Below are positions 34,196 to 43,028 of a stretch of 64,000 bases of DNA, in pieces. The notes under the pieces are model-generated. The model saw only the letters and a program-made list of their open reading frames with translations. It did not search any database and was not told the origin of the DNA. How positions within the stretch are numbered: position 1 is the first letter of the stretch; each line of letters opens with the position of its first letter. Made by a program: the position numbers and the translations under genes. The stretch comes from Pinibacter sp031553495 (GTDB lineage: Bacteria > Bacteroidota > Bacteroidia > Chitinophagales > Chitinophagaceae): positions 62,001-126,000 of the forward strand of contig JAVBLN010000016.1 of the NCBI GenBank assembly GCA_031553495.1. The letters are read 5' to 3'.

Positions 34196-35437
34196 TTGAC
34201 TTATTTGTTTTTTTTCTTATACCTTATTATCCTTTGTTGGCTGGTTACTAAGCTGCCTTTTTTTAGGTCGAGTATATTTAAATCTTACCAGCTTATATTA
34301 TTATTTCTGGCAAAACTGGTTGCCGGTTTTATTTATGGATATATTTTCAAACCTATTCCGGAAGCCGACACCTGGCGCCTTTTTTCACAAAGTGTAGAGG
34401 AAACCGCATATCTATACAAACATCCTGTAAGCTTTTTCGTGAAATGGGTTTATGACCCGTCGTATGACTACTTAAATCCTTTCTCAGACAAAAACTCGTA
34501 TTGGAATGATCTGCGTGATTTAATGGTCATAAAACCTATGGCATTATTAAATGTTCTTAGCTTTAGCAATTATTACATCAATGTATTATTTTACACATTC
34601 CTCACATTTTTCGGTTGTATCGCATTTACAAAAGCATATAATTTAATTTTTCCCGGAGCCCGAAAACTGCTTTTAACATTTACGGCGTTTTTTATTCCAT
34701 CAACATTTTTCTGGACAAGCGGTATGCATAAAGATGGTCTCATTTTTATGCTGATCTGCTTTATAGCGTACCAGTTAAGTATGCTTTTTAACCAAAAAAC
34801 ATCGAACCTGAAAGCATATTTGAAAATAGCGGTATGCCTGTTTTTTATATTGCTACTAAGAAATTATGTGGCCTTGTTACTAATTCCTTCCATATTCATA
34901 TGTGTGAGTGCCTTTAAATATCCTGCTCATGCTTATAAAATTTTAACTTTCACATTGCTCGTGGGTGCGGCTGCTTTCTTTTTATCGCAATACCTTCCGC
35001 ATTCATTCAATTTGCCAGAATGGCTTGTAAAAAGAAGGGTGGGTTTTTATGAGCTTGAGGCAAACACCAAACTACCCATAAATGAATTAAAAAGCACATT
35101 TTCAAGTTTCCTTACAAACTTTCCCGAGGCTTTTAATCATGGTTTTTTAAGACCATATTTGTGGGAGGGTTTTGGGCTTAGATATATACCCTTTGCCATT
35201 GAATTGATTTTGCTTCTTATTATGGTTTTCTATGCCCTGTTTTGTAAAATAACCTACACTACGAAACAACGGGCCTTTTTCCTGTTTGGGGTCTTTCTTC
35301 TTTTTTCCACGTGGCTTTTTCTGGGCTATATAGTTCATATTGTGGGAGCAATAGTCAGGTATAAAAGTATTTTTTTACCATTTTTCGTTGCACCAATTCT
35401 ATTGGCCATACCCGGAATAAAACTAATTAAAAAATAA
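34196..35437 (+). CDS. Polytopic membrane protein, unknown (possible polysaccharide function)
   Basis: The protein has 413 residues with about nine to eleven hydrophobic segments (for example LFFFLYLIILCWLVTKLPFF at the start, LLFLAKLVAGFIYGYIF, FLTFFGCIAFTKAYNLIF, GAIVRYKSIFLPFFVAPILL at the end). A conserved-looking loop FIPSTFFWTSGMHKDGLIFM lies between segments. The start is uncertain: the best in-frame start is TTG at 34196. The design recalls O-antigen polymerase or EpsG-like and GT-C families, but no motif settles it. It is divergent from the GT4 gene across a repeat island. Confidence 0.65.
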   Translation: MTYLFFFLYLIILCWLVTKLPFFRSSIFKSYQLILLFLAKLVAGFIYGYIFKPIPEADTWRLFSQSVEETAYLYKHPVSFFVKWVYDPSYDYLNPFSDKNSYWNDLRDLMVIKPMALLNVLSFSNYYINVLFYTFLTFFGCIAFTKAYNLIFPGARKLLLTFTAFFIPSTFFWTSGMHKDGLIFMLICFIAYQLSMLFNQKTSNLKAYLKIAVCLFFILLLRNYVALLLIPSIFICVSAFKYPAHAYKILTFTLLVGAAAFFLSQYLPHSFNLPEWLVKRRVGFYELEANTKLPINELKSTFSSFLTNFPEAFNHGFLRPYLWEGFGLRYIPFAIELILLLIMVFYALFCKITYTTKQRAFFLFGVFLLFSTWLFLGYIVHIVGAIVRYKSIFLPFFVAPILLAIPGIKLIKK

Positions 35438-35535
35438 AATATATATAAAATTTCAGTCAAATACATTCTTTTTTCATCTTTTGTCAATTAATATATGTTT
35501 CTTTTTTGTTTTTTAGGGTAAAAAAATGCGCTTAT

Positions 35536-35578
35536 GGGCAAAAAAAATTGTTCATTTGCCCGAATTAGTGTTCATTTG
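35536..35578 (+). promoter_or_regulatory. Direct and inverted repeats upstream of glnN
   Basis: GTTCATTTG occurs at 35550-35558 and 35570-35578, 20 bp apart (two helical turns), and GGGCAAA/TTTGCCC at 35536-35542/35555-35561 forms an inverted repeat. They end 20 bp before the start codon; a nitrogen-responsive operator is a reasonable inference. Confidence 0.45.
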
Positions 35579-35598
35579 TATAGCTAAAATTTTTACCC

Positions 35599-37791
35599 AT
35601 GTCATTACGTTTAAATGCAATCAACAATCTTTCCGGAAGCAAAGGCGTTGAACCTGCCAACGGATCAAAAAAAATTACCGCTATTTTTAACGAAAATGTA
35701 TTTACACTTAAAACAGCCCGTGAATTTTTAAGTGACGAAGCCTTTAAAAGTCTTGCCACCTCCATAAAAGGCGGAAAAAAAATTGACCGTGCAGTTGCCA
35801 ATCAAATTGCAACTGGTCTTCGCCAATGGGCTGAAAGCAAAGGTGTATCGCACTACTCTCACTGGTTTCAGCCGTTAACAGGTACCACCGCCGAAAAGCA
35901 TGATTCTTTCTTTACTTTAAAAAGTGACGGAACACCGCTTGAAGAGTTTGATGGCGCGGCATTAATTCAACAAGAGCCGGATGCGTCTTCATTTCCTAAC
36001 GGAGGTATCCGCGCCACTTTTGAAGCTCGCGGCTATACCGCATGGGATCCTTCATCACCCGCATTTATTATGGAAATTGGCGAAGGGAAAACATTATGTA
36101 TACCCACCATTTTCGTGTCATATACCGGAGAAACGCTTGATTATAAAGCGCCATTGTTAAAATCACTGGAAGCGCTTAATAAAGCAGCAGTTGAAGTTGC
36201 AAATTATTTCGATAAAAACGTAAATAAAGTAACCGCCACCCTCGGATGGGAACAGGAATATTTCGTAATTGATGAAGCCATGTTCAATGCCCGTCCCGAC
36301 CTGGTTTTAAGTGGCAGAACAGTATTTGGTCACGCCTCCGCAAAAGGCCAGCAACTCGAAGACCACTATTTTGGTTCCATACCGGAAAGAGTGTATGCTT
36401 TCATGAGAGATTTTGAAACGGAAGCCTACAAGCTGGGAATTCCTCTGCGTACCCGCCATAACGAAGTGGCTCCCGCTCAATATGAATGCGCGCCGATATT
36501 TGAAGAAGTAAGTGTAGCGGTAGACCACAACACTTTGCTGATGGATATTATGGATCGCGTTGCCCGCCGCCATCACTTGCGTGTATTATTGCACGAAAAG
36601 CCTTTTGCGGGAATAAACGGCAGTGGAAAGCATAACAACTGGAGCATGTCGACAGATACCGGCGTAAACCTGCTGGCTCCCGGCAAAACACCCAAAACCA
36701 ATTTCATGTTCCTGACTTTCTTTGTGAATTCAATTAAAGCGGTATTTGATTATGCTGATATTTTAAGAGGCTCTATCGCTTCCGCAGGAAATGATCACCG
36801 CCTGGGTGCAAATGAAGCTCCGCCTGCAATCATTTCGGTGTTTATTGGCCAATACCTGACAAAAGTATTACAGGATATTAAAGAAAGAGTAAGCGACAAC
36901 TTTGATGAGCAGGATGAAGCTATTCTAAAATTAGATCTTCACAAAAGCATTCCGGAATTGATGTTGGATAACACCGATCGCAACAGAACTTCACCGTTTG
37001 CTTTTACAGGAAATAAATTTGAGTTCCGCGCTGTAGGTTCTTCGGCCAACTGCGCCAACTCAATGACTGTGTTGAACACTATTATGGCAGCAACACTGAA
37101 ACAATTTAAAAAAGAAGTGGATGCCTTAATAGAAAAAGGAGAGAAAAAGGAAATTGCAATTATGCACGTCATCCGTGAATATGTGGTGGCAAGTGAAAAG
37201 ATCCTATTTGAAGGCGATGGCTATAGTGAAGCCTGGCAACAAGAAGCCGAAAAACGCGGATTGCCCAATGTAAAATCAACGCCTTTAGCACTGGATGCCA
37301 TGTTATCCGACAAAGCAAAACACCTTTTTGAAAGTAATGATGTATTAAGTCATGTAGAGCTGGAAGCTCGTCATGAAATTGAGTTGGAAAAATATATTAA
37401 ACATTTGCAAATAGAAGCCCGTATTATGGGAGAGCTTTGCACAAGTCACATTCTTCCTTCTGCTATTAAATATCAGAATACTTTGATACAAAATATTAAA
37501 GGATTGAGAGAAGTGGGAATGCCTGAAGCATCTTATTCGAAACAAGCGGAAATTTTGGAAAGATTGTGCCACTATATAAACAAAACAAGCGAGTTAGTGG
37601 TGCAAATGATCGAAGAAAGAAAAAAATGTAATGTTATAAAAAATACTCGCGACAAAGCAATCGCATACGAAAGCAAAGTAAAAGAGCCATTCTTCAATGC
37701 CATTCGTTATCATGTCGACAAACTTGAATTGGTGGTGGATGATAAAGAATGGTTATTGCCAAAATATCGTGAAATGCTTTTCTTAAGATAA
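35599..37791 (+). CDS. glnN: Type III glutamine synthetase
   Basis: The protein has 730 residues, the size of GSIII (larger than GSI at ~470). Motifs: WFQPLTGTTAEKHDSF near 90, LGWEQEYFVID near 215, RTRHNEVAPAQYECAP near 285 (GSIII signature), NGSGKHNNWSM near 340 and GNDHRLGANEAPPAI near 395. It makes glutamine from glutamate, ammonia and ATP in the cytoplasm and is the main ammonium-assimilating enzyme of many Bacteroidota. It has its own terminator and possible operator repeats upstream, so it is a single-gene unit. Confidence 0.96.
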   Translation: MSLRLNAINNLSGSKGVEPANGSKKITAIFNENVFTLKTAREFLSDEAFKSLATSIKGGKKIDRAVANQIATGLRQWAESKGVSHYSHWFQPLTGTTAEKHDSFFTLKSDGTPLEEFDGAALIQQEPDASSFPNGGIRATFEARGYTAWDPSSPAFIMEIGEGKTLCIPTIFVSYTGETLDYKAPLLKSLEALNKAAVEVANYFDKNVNKVTATLGWEQEYFVIDEAMFNARPDLVLSGRTVFGHASAKGQQLEDHYFGSIPERVYAFMRDFETEAYKLGIPLRTRHNEVAPAQYECAPIFEEVSVAVDHNTLLMDIMDRVARRHHLRVLLHEKPFAGINGSGKHNNWSMSTDTGVNLLAPGKTPKTNFMFLTFFVNSIKAVFDYADILRGSIASAGNDHRLGANEAPPAIISVFIGQYLTKVLQDIKERVSDNFDEQDEAILKLDLHKSIPELMLDNTDRNRTSPFAFTGNKFEFRAVGSSANCANSMTVLNTIMAATLKQFKKEVDALIEKGEKKEIAIMHVIREYVVASEKILFEGDGYSEAWQQEAEKRGLPNVKSTPLALDAMLSDKAKHLFESNDVLSHVELEARHEIELEKYIKHLQIEARIMGELCTSHILPSAIKYQNTLIQNIKGLREVGMPEASYSKQAEILERLCHYINKTSELVVQMIEERKKCNVIKNTRDKAIAYESKVKEPFFNAIRYHVDKLELVVDDKEWLLPKYREMLFLR

Positions 37792-37821
37792 TTATTTCTG
37801 TAAATGACATGAGAAAAAAAC

Positions 37822-37849
37822 AAAGGCCTGCGTTTGCAGGCTTTTTTTA
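37822..37849 (+). terminator. Terminator of glnN
   Basis: GCCTGC, a GTTT loop, GCAGGC and a T7 run, 30 bp after the stop codon. Confidence 0.92.
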
Positions 37850-37869
37850 TGATAAACCCTATGGAGTAA

Positions 37870-37953
37870 TTTTTTTTGGGGGAGGTCAGCGATAGTTCCC
37901 TGATTGAACAGCCGTTGCGACGCTCCGTTCATCTGTTGAATATCTATTAAGCG
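37870..37953 (+). repeat. Family A repeat, copy 11 (third core version, degenerate)
   Basis: T-run, GGTCAGCGATAG, then CCGTTGCGACGCTCCGTTCA and a weak right flank CTATTAAGC. The core CGACGCTCCGTTCAT differs from both main cores. Confidence 0.6.
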
Positions 37954-38000
37954 TTGAAAATTTCAACATCAAAACTGTGGTAGAAAATATTTGCGATTAC

Positions 38001-38088
38001 CCACAGCCGCCATGAAATACTACCGATGAAGTGATTGCGACGCAACGATGATGCCATGAAAAACCGCTGCCGGTACCATAAAAAAAAT
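38001..38088 (-). repeat. Family A repeat, copy 12 (type 2 flanks, type 2 core)
   Basis: Minus strand: T-run, GGTACCGGCAGCGG, TTTTTCATGGCATC, core CGTCGCAATCACTTCAT, then TATTTCATGGC. It lies 47 bp from copy 11 in the opposite orientation, within the 346 bp after glnN. Confidence 0.8.
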
Positions 38089-38137
38089 AACTCAACCGGC
38101 CTTTAGGCTCGTAGTAAAATTCTTAGAACCCGTAATG

Positions 38138-38506
38138 TTATTTGTGAATATTAACTTTAAAGTTGAGCATTTGCAAATTGCCTGTACTTGGAGAAATTGC
38201 TACCGAGCTTTTGTAAGGAAGTATGTAAGTGGTATTGCCTTGTTGATACGCCACTACCGAATTAAATGAAAGAATTTCAGGAACTTTGGGCTCACTTAAC
38301 AATTTACTGCCTTTATAGCTTAAATTACTTTTAAGTGTAAATGAATTAGTAATAGAAATAGGAGTAAACTCAATTCCCATGTTTTTCTTCTTTTTTTCTC
38401 CACCACCTATCCCAATGGCTGCTGAAACATGAAGTCCGCAAAGAATTAAAACAATCAGTGTAATCGATTGTCTTATATGGCTTTTTATGGACTTTTTACA
38501 TTTCAT
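38138..38506 (-). CDS. Small secreted protein, unknown
   Basis: The protein has 122 residues. A basic N-terminus and hydrophobic segment (about 14-29, SITLIVLILCGLHVSAA) form a signal peptide. The mature part has a short KKKK run and beta-rich sequence (FTLKSNLSYKGSKLL, TTYILPYKSSVAISP). No family is recognised. It is convergent with glnN and divergent from the TPR gene. Confidence 0.6.
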   Translation of the reverse strand: MKCKKSIKSHIRQSITLIVLILCGLHVSAAIGIGGGEKKKKNMGIEFTPISITNSFTLKSNLSYKGSKLLSEPKVPEILSFNSVVAYQQGNTTYILPYKSSVAISPSTGNLQMLNFKVNIHK

Positions 38507-38654
38507 TTCAACAAATGTATAAATTAATTCTTTATTATTTTAACCTTTTATCAAATATTTTTTAATATGGCTTTAACGATTATAATAAAAATATATTGTA
38601 AAAAGCTGGCAATTCTTTGTTTTAATAGCTATCTTACAGTTATCAACTTTTTTC

Positions 38655-40076
38655 ATGAGAGAAAATCCTTACCACCAAGATAAAGAATACCTTGATGAGT
38701 TATTGCGTCAATTTGAGAATTTGAAAAAAGGTAAGAATCATTCTTTTATAGATGAAGAATCGTTTGAAAGGATAATTGACTACTTTGACGACGCGGATGA
38801 CTTGGCAAAGGCATTGGAAGCAGCTGAAATTGCTGTGGAACATTTCCCATTTTCATCCGATTTATTAATAAAAAAAGCGGACCTGTTAATTGGCGCACGC
38901 AAATATCACGACGCTTTGGATATACTGGAGCACGCCGAATTATTTGACAGCCGTGATATTAATCTTTATATTCTTCGAACAGAAGTTTACCTGGCGTTGG
39001 ATAAACAGGAAAAAGCGGTAGAATTGCTGGAAAGAGCTATTCACTCATTTGAAGGCGAAGAAAGAATTGAACTGTTGTTTGAGTTGGCTGATGTGTATGA
39101 CGATTATGAAGAGTTTGACAAAATTTTTGATTGCCTGAAATTAATTCTTGAGCAAGACCCCATAAATGAAGAAGCCTTATATAAGATTTGCTTTTGGACC
39201 GATTTTACAGGAAGGAATGAAGAAAGCATCCGGCTTCATAGCTGGATCATTGAAAACTATCCTTATAATGAATTGGCATGGTTCAATCTTGCCGCCGCCT
39301 ACCAGGGATTAAAACTGTATGAAAAAGCCATAGATGCCTACAAATATGCAGTGGTAATTGATGAAAAATTTGATTACGCCTACCGCAATATGGGTGATGC
39401 GTATATCCGGCTTCGAAAATTTAAAGATGCCATTGAAGTGCTGGAAAAAGTCTTGGAATTATCAAGACCCGAAGATGTGATTTTTGAAGCATTGGGGCAC
39501 TGCTATGATAAATTACACAATTATGCACAGGCAAGATTTTATTATCGCAAAGCATCTCATTTAAATAATGAGGACAGTAAGTTATTCTATAAAATAGCAT
39601 GTACGTATATTAATGAAAGTCAGTGGATGCAGGCAATAAAACAATTGGATACCGCACTGCAACTTCAAAGAAATCATCCTGAATATAACCTGGCAATGGG
39701 TGAATGCAAGCTACAACTTGGCGATGTAAAAGAAGCCATTATTTATTTTTCCAATGTAGTGAGAAGCAGGCCTAAAAATGTAGCGGGTTGGGAAGCGCTA
39801 ATCCGTTGTCTTTACTCTGTAAAATTTTATGAGGAGGCGCTTGAACAAACACTTGCAGCAATTCAGCATACTGACGGAAAATCTATATTCATATTTTACC
39901 TAAGTGCCATTTATTTTGCTATGGGAAAAAACAGAGAAGGATTATTGCAGCTAGAAAGAGCCATGCTCATTTCTCCCAAAAAAATAAAATTATTTGTAGA
40001 ATTAAATCCCGCTATTTTACAAAATCAACAAGTGGTAGATGTTATTGCCAGGTATAAAAGGAATAAGAACTTTTAA
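38655..40076 (+). CDS. Tetratricopeptide repeat protein
   Basis: The protein has 473 residues without signal or membrane segment. Starting near residue 50 there are about eleven TPR-like helical pairs (units such as ALEAAEIAVEHFPFSSDLLI, AWFNLAAAYQGLKLYEKAID, AYRNMGDAYIRLRKFKDAIE and FYKIACTYINESQWMQAIKQ). It should be a scaffold for protein-protein contacts in the cytoplasm; its partners are unknown. It has its own start region, 148 bp from the divergent small secreted protein. Confidence 0.88.
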   Translation: MRENPYHQDKEYLDELLRQFENLKKGKNHSFIDEESFERIIDYFDDADDLAKALEAAEIAVEHFPFSSDLLIKKADLLIGARKYHDALDILEHAELFDSRDINLYILRTEVYLALDKQEKAVELLERAIHSFEGEERIELLFELADVYDDYEEFDKIFDCLKLILEQDPINEEALYKICFWTDFTGRNEESIRLHSWIIENYPYNELAWFNLAAAYQGLKLYEKAIDAYKYAVVIDEKFDYAYRNMGDAYIRLRKFKDAIEVLEKVLELSRPEDVIFEALGHCYDKLHNYAQARFYYRKASHLNNEDSKLFYKIACTYINESQWMQAIKQLDTALQLQRNHPEYNLAMGECKLQLGDVKEAIIYFSNVVRSRPKNVAGWEALIRCLYSVKFYEEALEQTLAAIQHTDGKSIFIFYLSAIYFAMGKNREGLLQLERAMLISPKKIKLFVELNPAILQNQQVVDVIARYKRNKNF

Positions 40077-40256
40077 ACAGTTTGATTAATACACTAAGAG
40101 TAGAGTATTACAAATCTAATTTCATCACCTTCAGCATAATAAGAGTCCCCAGAAGTTACCCGTTTCAGTAGTATTAACATTTTTTTGATAGATTATATTA
40201 ATGCTCATCAACACGAAGTATTGATAAATGGCAGTTTTTCATTCGCCATTGTTTCC

Positions 40257-40264
40257 TATTTTTG
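40257..40264 (+). promoter_or_regulatory. -7 box for the comA-like/aroE pair
   Basis: TATTTTTG matches TAnnTTTG, 39 bp before the start; the -33 element is only a weak TTTT. Confidence 0.5.
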
Positions 40265-40303
40265 CGCACGTTTGTATTTTGCACACACAGTTAATCGCAG
40301 TAA

Positions 40304-41077
40304 ATGAACTTCAATTTATCACAGATTCCGGAAAGAATTCAACAGCCTCGTGTGAACGGTTTGACAATGGTAATGGACAAAGGGTTGAGTATAGAAGAAA
40401 CGCGTAATTTTTTAAGTATTGCCAAACCGCATGTTGATATTGTAAAACTAGGCTTTGGCACATCATTCGTTACGCCCAATTTAAAACAAAAGCTGGAAGT
40501 TTACCAGTCGTTTGATATGCCGGTTTATTTTGGCGGAACTTTATTCGAAGCCTTCCTTGTTAGAAACCAGTTTCAGGATTATATAGATGTGTGTAAAGAT
40601 TATGGCATTTCATTTATGGAAGTAAGTGATGGCTCTATAACCATTCCTCATGCTGAAAAATGCGGTTATATTGAAAAGCTCACCAAACACGGAACGGTGC
40701 TAAGCGAAGTGGGCAGTAAAGATGCCACACATATCATTCCACCTTATAAGTGGATTGAGCTTATGCGGTCCGAGTTAAGTGCCGGTGCTTCATACGTAAT
40801 AGCTGAAGCCCGCGAAGCAGGAAACGTAGGTATATACAGAGGTACCGGAGAAGTACGTGAAGGACTGGTTCAGGAAATTCTTACACAAATACCGGAAGAA
40901 AAAATAATTTGGGAAGCGCCGCAAAAAGCACAGCAACTATATTTTATTGAATTAATCGGCTGTAATGTGAACCTGGGCAACATAGCGCCAATGGAAGTAT
41001 TGTCGTTAGAAGCCATGCGCATAGGTTTACGTGGCGATACATTTCACCTGTTCCTCAATAAAGAAACAGTTCAATAA
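40304..41077 (+). CDS. Phosphosulfolactate synthase (ComA)-like enzyme
   Basis: The protein has 257 residues, typical ComA length. The TIM-barrel pattern reads GLTMVMDKGLS near 20, HVDIVKLGFGTSFV near 45, YFGGTLFEAFLV near 78, FMEVSDGSITI near 106 and VIAEAREAGNVGIYR near 165. The characterised family member adds sulfite to phosphoenolpyruvate, giving phosphosulfolactate. In Bacteroidota this could feed sulfonates such as precursors of sulfonolipids, but that use is inference. Its stop codon overlaps the aroE start by one base, so the two are translationally coupled. Confidence 0.85.
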   Translation: MNFNLSQIPERIQQPRVNGLTMVMDKGLSIEETRNFLSIAKPHVDIVKLGFGTSFVTPNLKQKLEVYQSFDMPVYFGGTLFEAFLVRNQFQDYIDVCKDYGISFMEVSDGSITIPHAEKCGYIEKLTKHGTVLSEVGSKDATHIIPPYKWIELMRSELSAGASYVIAEAREAGNVGIYRGTGEVREGLVQEILTQIPEEKIIWEAPQKAQQLYFIELIGCNVNLGNIAPMEVLSLEAMRIGLRGDTFHLFLNKETVQ

Positions 41078-41823
41078 TGCGACTTTTTGGTTTGATAGGC
41101 TTTCCCTTAAGTCATTCTTTTTCTCAAAAATTTTTTACTGAAAAATTTGAAAAGGAAGGTATAAAAGATTGCGTTTACCAAAACTTTCCTCTAAATTCTA
41201 TCGAGCTGTTTCCTGATTTATTGATGCAATACCCTGGCCTTAATGGGTTTAACATTACCATTCCCTACAAAGAAAAAATATTACCTTTTCTCCATCATCA
41301 AACAGACGCGGTACAAAAAATTGGGGCTTGCAATTGCGTAAAAATTGAAAGCGGCCGGCTTACAGGTTATAATACAGATGTAAAAGGGTTTGAAATTTCA
41401 CTGAAAGAAAAACTCTTACCAAAACACAATTCAGCTCTAATTTTAGGAACAGGAGGCGCCGCCAAAGCAGTTGCTTATATATTACAACAATTAGGCATTC
41501 CCTATAAATACATTAGCAGAAAAAACAATAGCAACTCTAACGTTGTTGAATACTCGCAAATTACAAAAGAAATAATTTCCTCACACAAGCTTATCGTCAA
41601 TACTACTCCTGTTGGCATGTATCCTAACGTACACGAGGCTCCCCAAATTTTATATGATGCAATAACTGCCGATCATTATTTATACGATCTCACTTATAAT
41701 CCTTCCAAAACATTATTTCTACAAAAAGGTGAAGCGCAGGGAGCAAGTATTAAAAATGGACAGGAAATGCTAATACTACAAGCGGAGGAGAGCTGGAAAA
41801 TATGGAATAACGTGGAAATGTGA
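41077..41823 (+). CDS. aroE: Shikimate dehydrogenase
   Basis: The protein has 248 residues, slightly short for AroE (about 270) but with the key parts: GFPLSHSFSQKFF (8-20), NITIPYKEKI with catalytic Lys65, YNTDVKGFE near 100, LILGTGGAAKAVAYIL (NADPH site) near 125, NTTPVGMYP near 177 and DLTYNP near 205. It reduces 3-dehydroshikimate to shikimate. It overlaps the ComA-like gene by one base. Confidence 0.94.
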   Translation: MRLFGLIGFPLSHSFSQKFFTEKFEKEGIKDCVYQNFPLNSIELFPDLLMQYPGLNGFNITIPYKEKILPFLHHQTDAVQKIGACNCVKIESGRLTGYNTDVKGFEISLKEKLLPKHNSALILGTGGAAKAVAYILQQLGIPYKYISRKNNSNSNVVEYSQITKEIISSHKLIVNTTPVGMYPNVHEAPQILYDAITADHYLYDLTYNPSKTLFLQKGEAQGASIKNGQEMLILQAEESWKIWNNVEM

Positions 41824-41885
41824 TTACGCTATATTTAGCAGGAAACAAATTATTAGAAAAAATCAATGAGTATTAATATAACTGA

Positions 41886-41963
41886 TTTTTTTGATACAGG
41901 CGGTATTGCTACTATTAAGCATCGTTGTGTCACTCACTTGTACGGCAGTAATGCTATTGAGCG
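41886..41963 (+). repeat. Family A repeat, copy 13 (type 1/type 1)
   Basis: T-run, GATACAGGCGGTATTGC, type 1 core, CGGCAGTAATGCTATTGAGC. A weak relative of the long palindrome follows (41975-42063, CACAAAGTTCACAAGAG ... CGTTGTGAACTTTGCG). No gene lies in 41824-42191. Confidence 0.88.
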
Positions 41964-42191
41964 ATGGAGAAGTCGGAAATCAGCACAAAGTTCACAAGAG
42001 ATGGCTGAACTCCAACCAATCGTTGTGAACTTTGCGTATGCAATGTAGCCTTTGCGGTTATATGTCTTTCACAAATGTAATACCACACATTTCCACATTA
42101 TTACTGATTGTTCAAAACAAAAGAACAAAGCCTTTCCTACCGCATTTTCAAATTAGCACATTTTCAAATTAATTTCCACATTAACTAACAG

Positions 42192-42602
42192 TTACTTATT
42201 TCTCAAAGACAATACATACTTCACCATTTCCTTAGCATCAGCTTCTGTAACCTGGGGATGCGGAGTCATAGGCACTTCACCCCAAACTCCCTGGCCGCCT
42301 TTAATAATTTTTTCGGCCAAAAGTGTCACATTGGCATCAGTATTTTCGTATTTATTAGCCACTTCCCTGTATGCGGGTCCTATCACTTTTTCATCTACTT
42401 TATGACAAGTAAGACAGTCAGATTTAGCAATGAGATCAAGCGCTTTTTCATGAGTACCATTCTCACTTGTTGCTTCAGGTTTACTTTCAGTGGCTGTAGT
42501 AGCAGGGGTTGTAGGCGCAGATTCTTGTTTTGCATTTGACGCATTGTTACCGCAGCTATACATTGCTGCCAAAACAAAAATTCCCAGAATAACTCTTTTC
42601 AT
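42192..42602 (-). CDS. Class I cytochrome c lipoprotein
   Basis: The protein has 136 residues. The lipoprotein signal ends in the lipobox MYSC (Cys17), a Thr/Pro/Glu-rich linker follows (20-50), then a single c-type haem domain with CLTCHK (Cys63, Cys66, His67) and the distal Met112 in VPMTPH. It is a membrane-tethered periplasmic electron carrier of the c551/c552 kind, probably serving a terminal oxidase or a dehydrogenase. No redox neighbour is in the window. Confidence 0.92.
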   Translation of the reverse strand: MKRVILGIFVLAAMYSCGNNASNAKQESAPTTPATTATESKPEATSENGTHEKALDLIAKSDCLTCHKVDEKVIGPAYREVANKYENTDANVTLLAEKIIKGGQGVWGEVPMTPHPQVTEADAKEMVKYVLSLRNK

Positions 42603-42831
42603 AGTTGAAAGATTGTAATTTAAAATATTTAAGGATTAAAAATATAACAAACTATTTTATAGCAATAATACACATTTAATATGCTTAGATATTAAATTAT
42701 CATAACATTATTCTCTCCAAAAGTACCACTCGGTAGTAATTAACTACCAACAGCTAAAACGAAGATAAAGAAAAAGTACTGAGTAATTTTCCACATTGTA
42801 AGTTCAGTCGAATTTGCTTGTGTATTAATTG

Positions 42832-42878
42832 TATCTTTGCATGACCTCAGGGAGAATCTTTCTTTTCCTCAGTGGTCA
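42832..42878 (+). promoter_or_regulatory. -7 box and leader hairpin of pyrG
   Basis: TATCTTTG (42832-42839) matches the -7 consensus; a TTTG lies 15 nt upstream, shorter than usual. The following leader has TGACC (42842-42846) pairing with GGTCA (42873-42877), and about 150 nt remain to the ATG. The rest of 42603-43028 shows nothing else. Confidence 0.4.
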
Positions 42879-43028
42879 CCCAATAAGAGGTAAATAATTT
42901 ATTATAAGACGGGTATAAAAGAATGGTGTTGATTTATTATGGTTATAATGGCCAGTATATATCAACGGTAATCTTTTTTATTACTTTTTGCCAGTAAGCA
43001 GACAAACAAACGAATTCAAAATAAAAAC

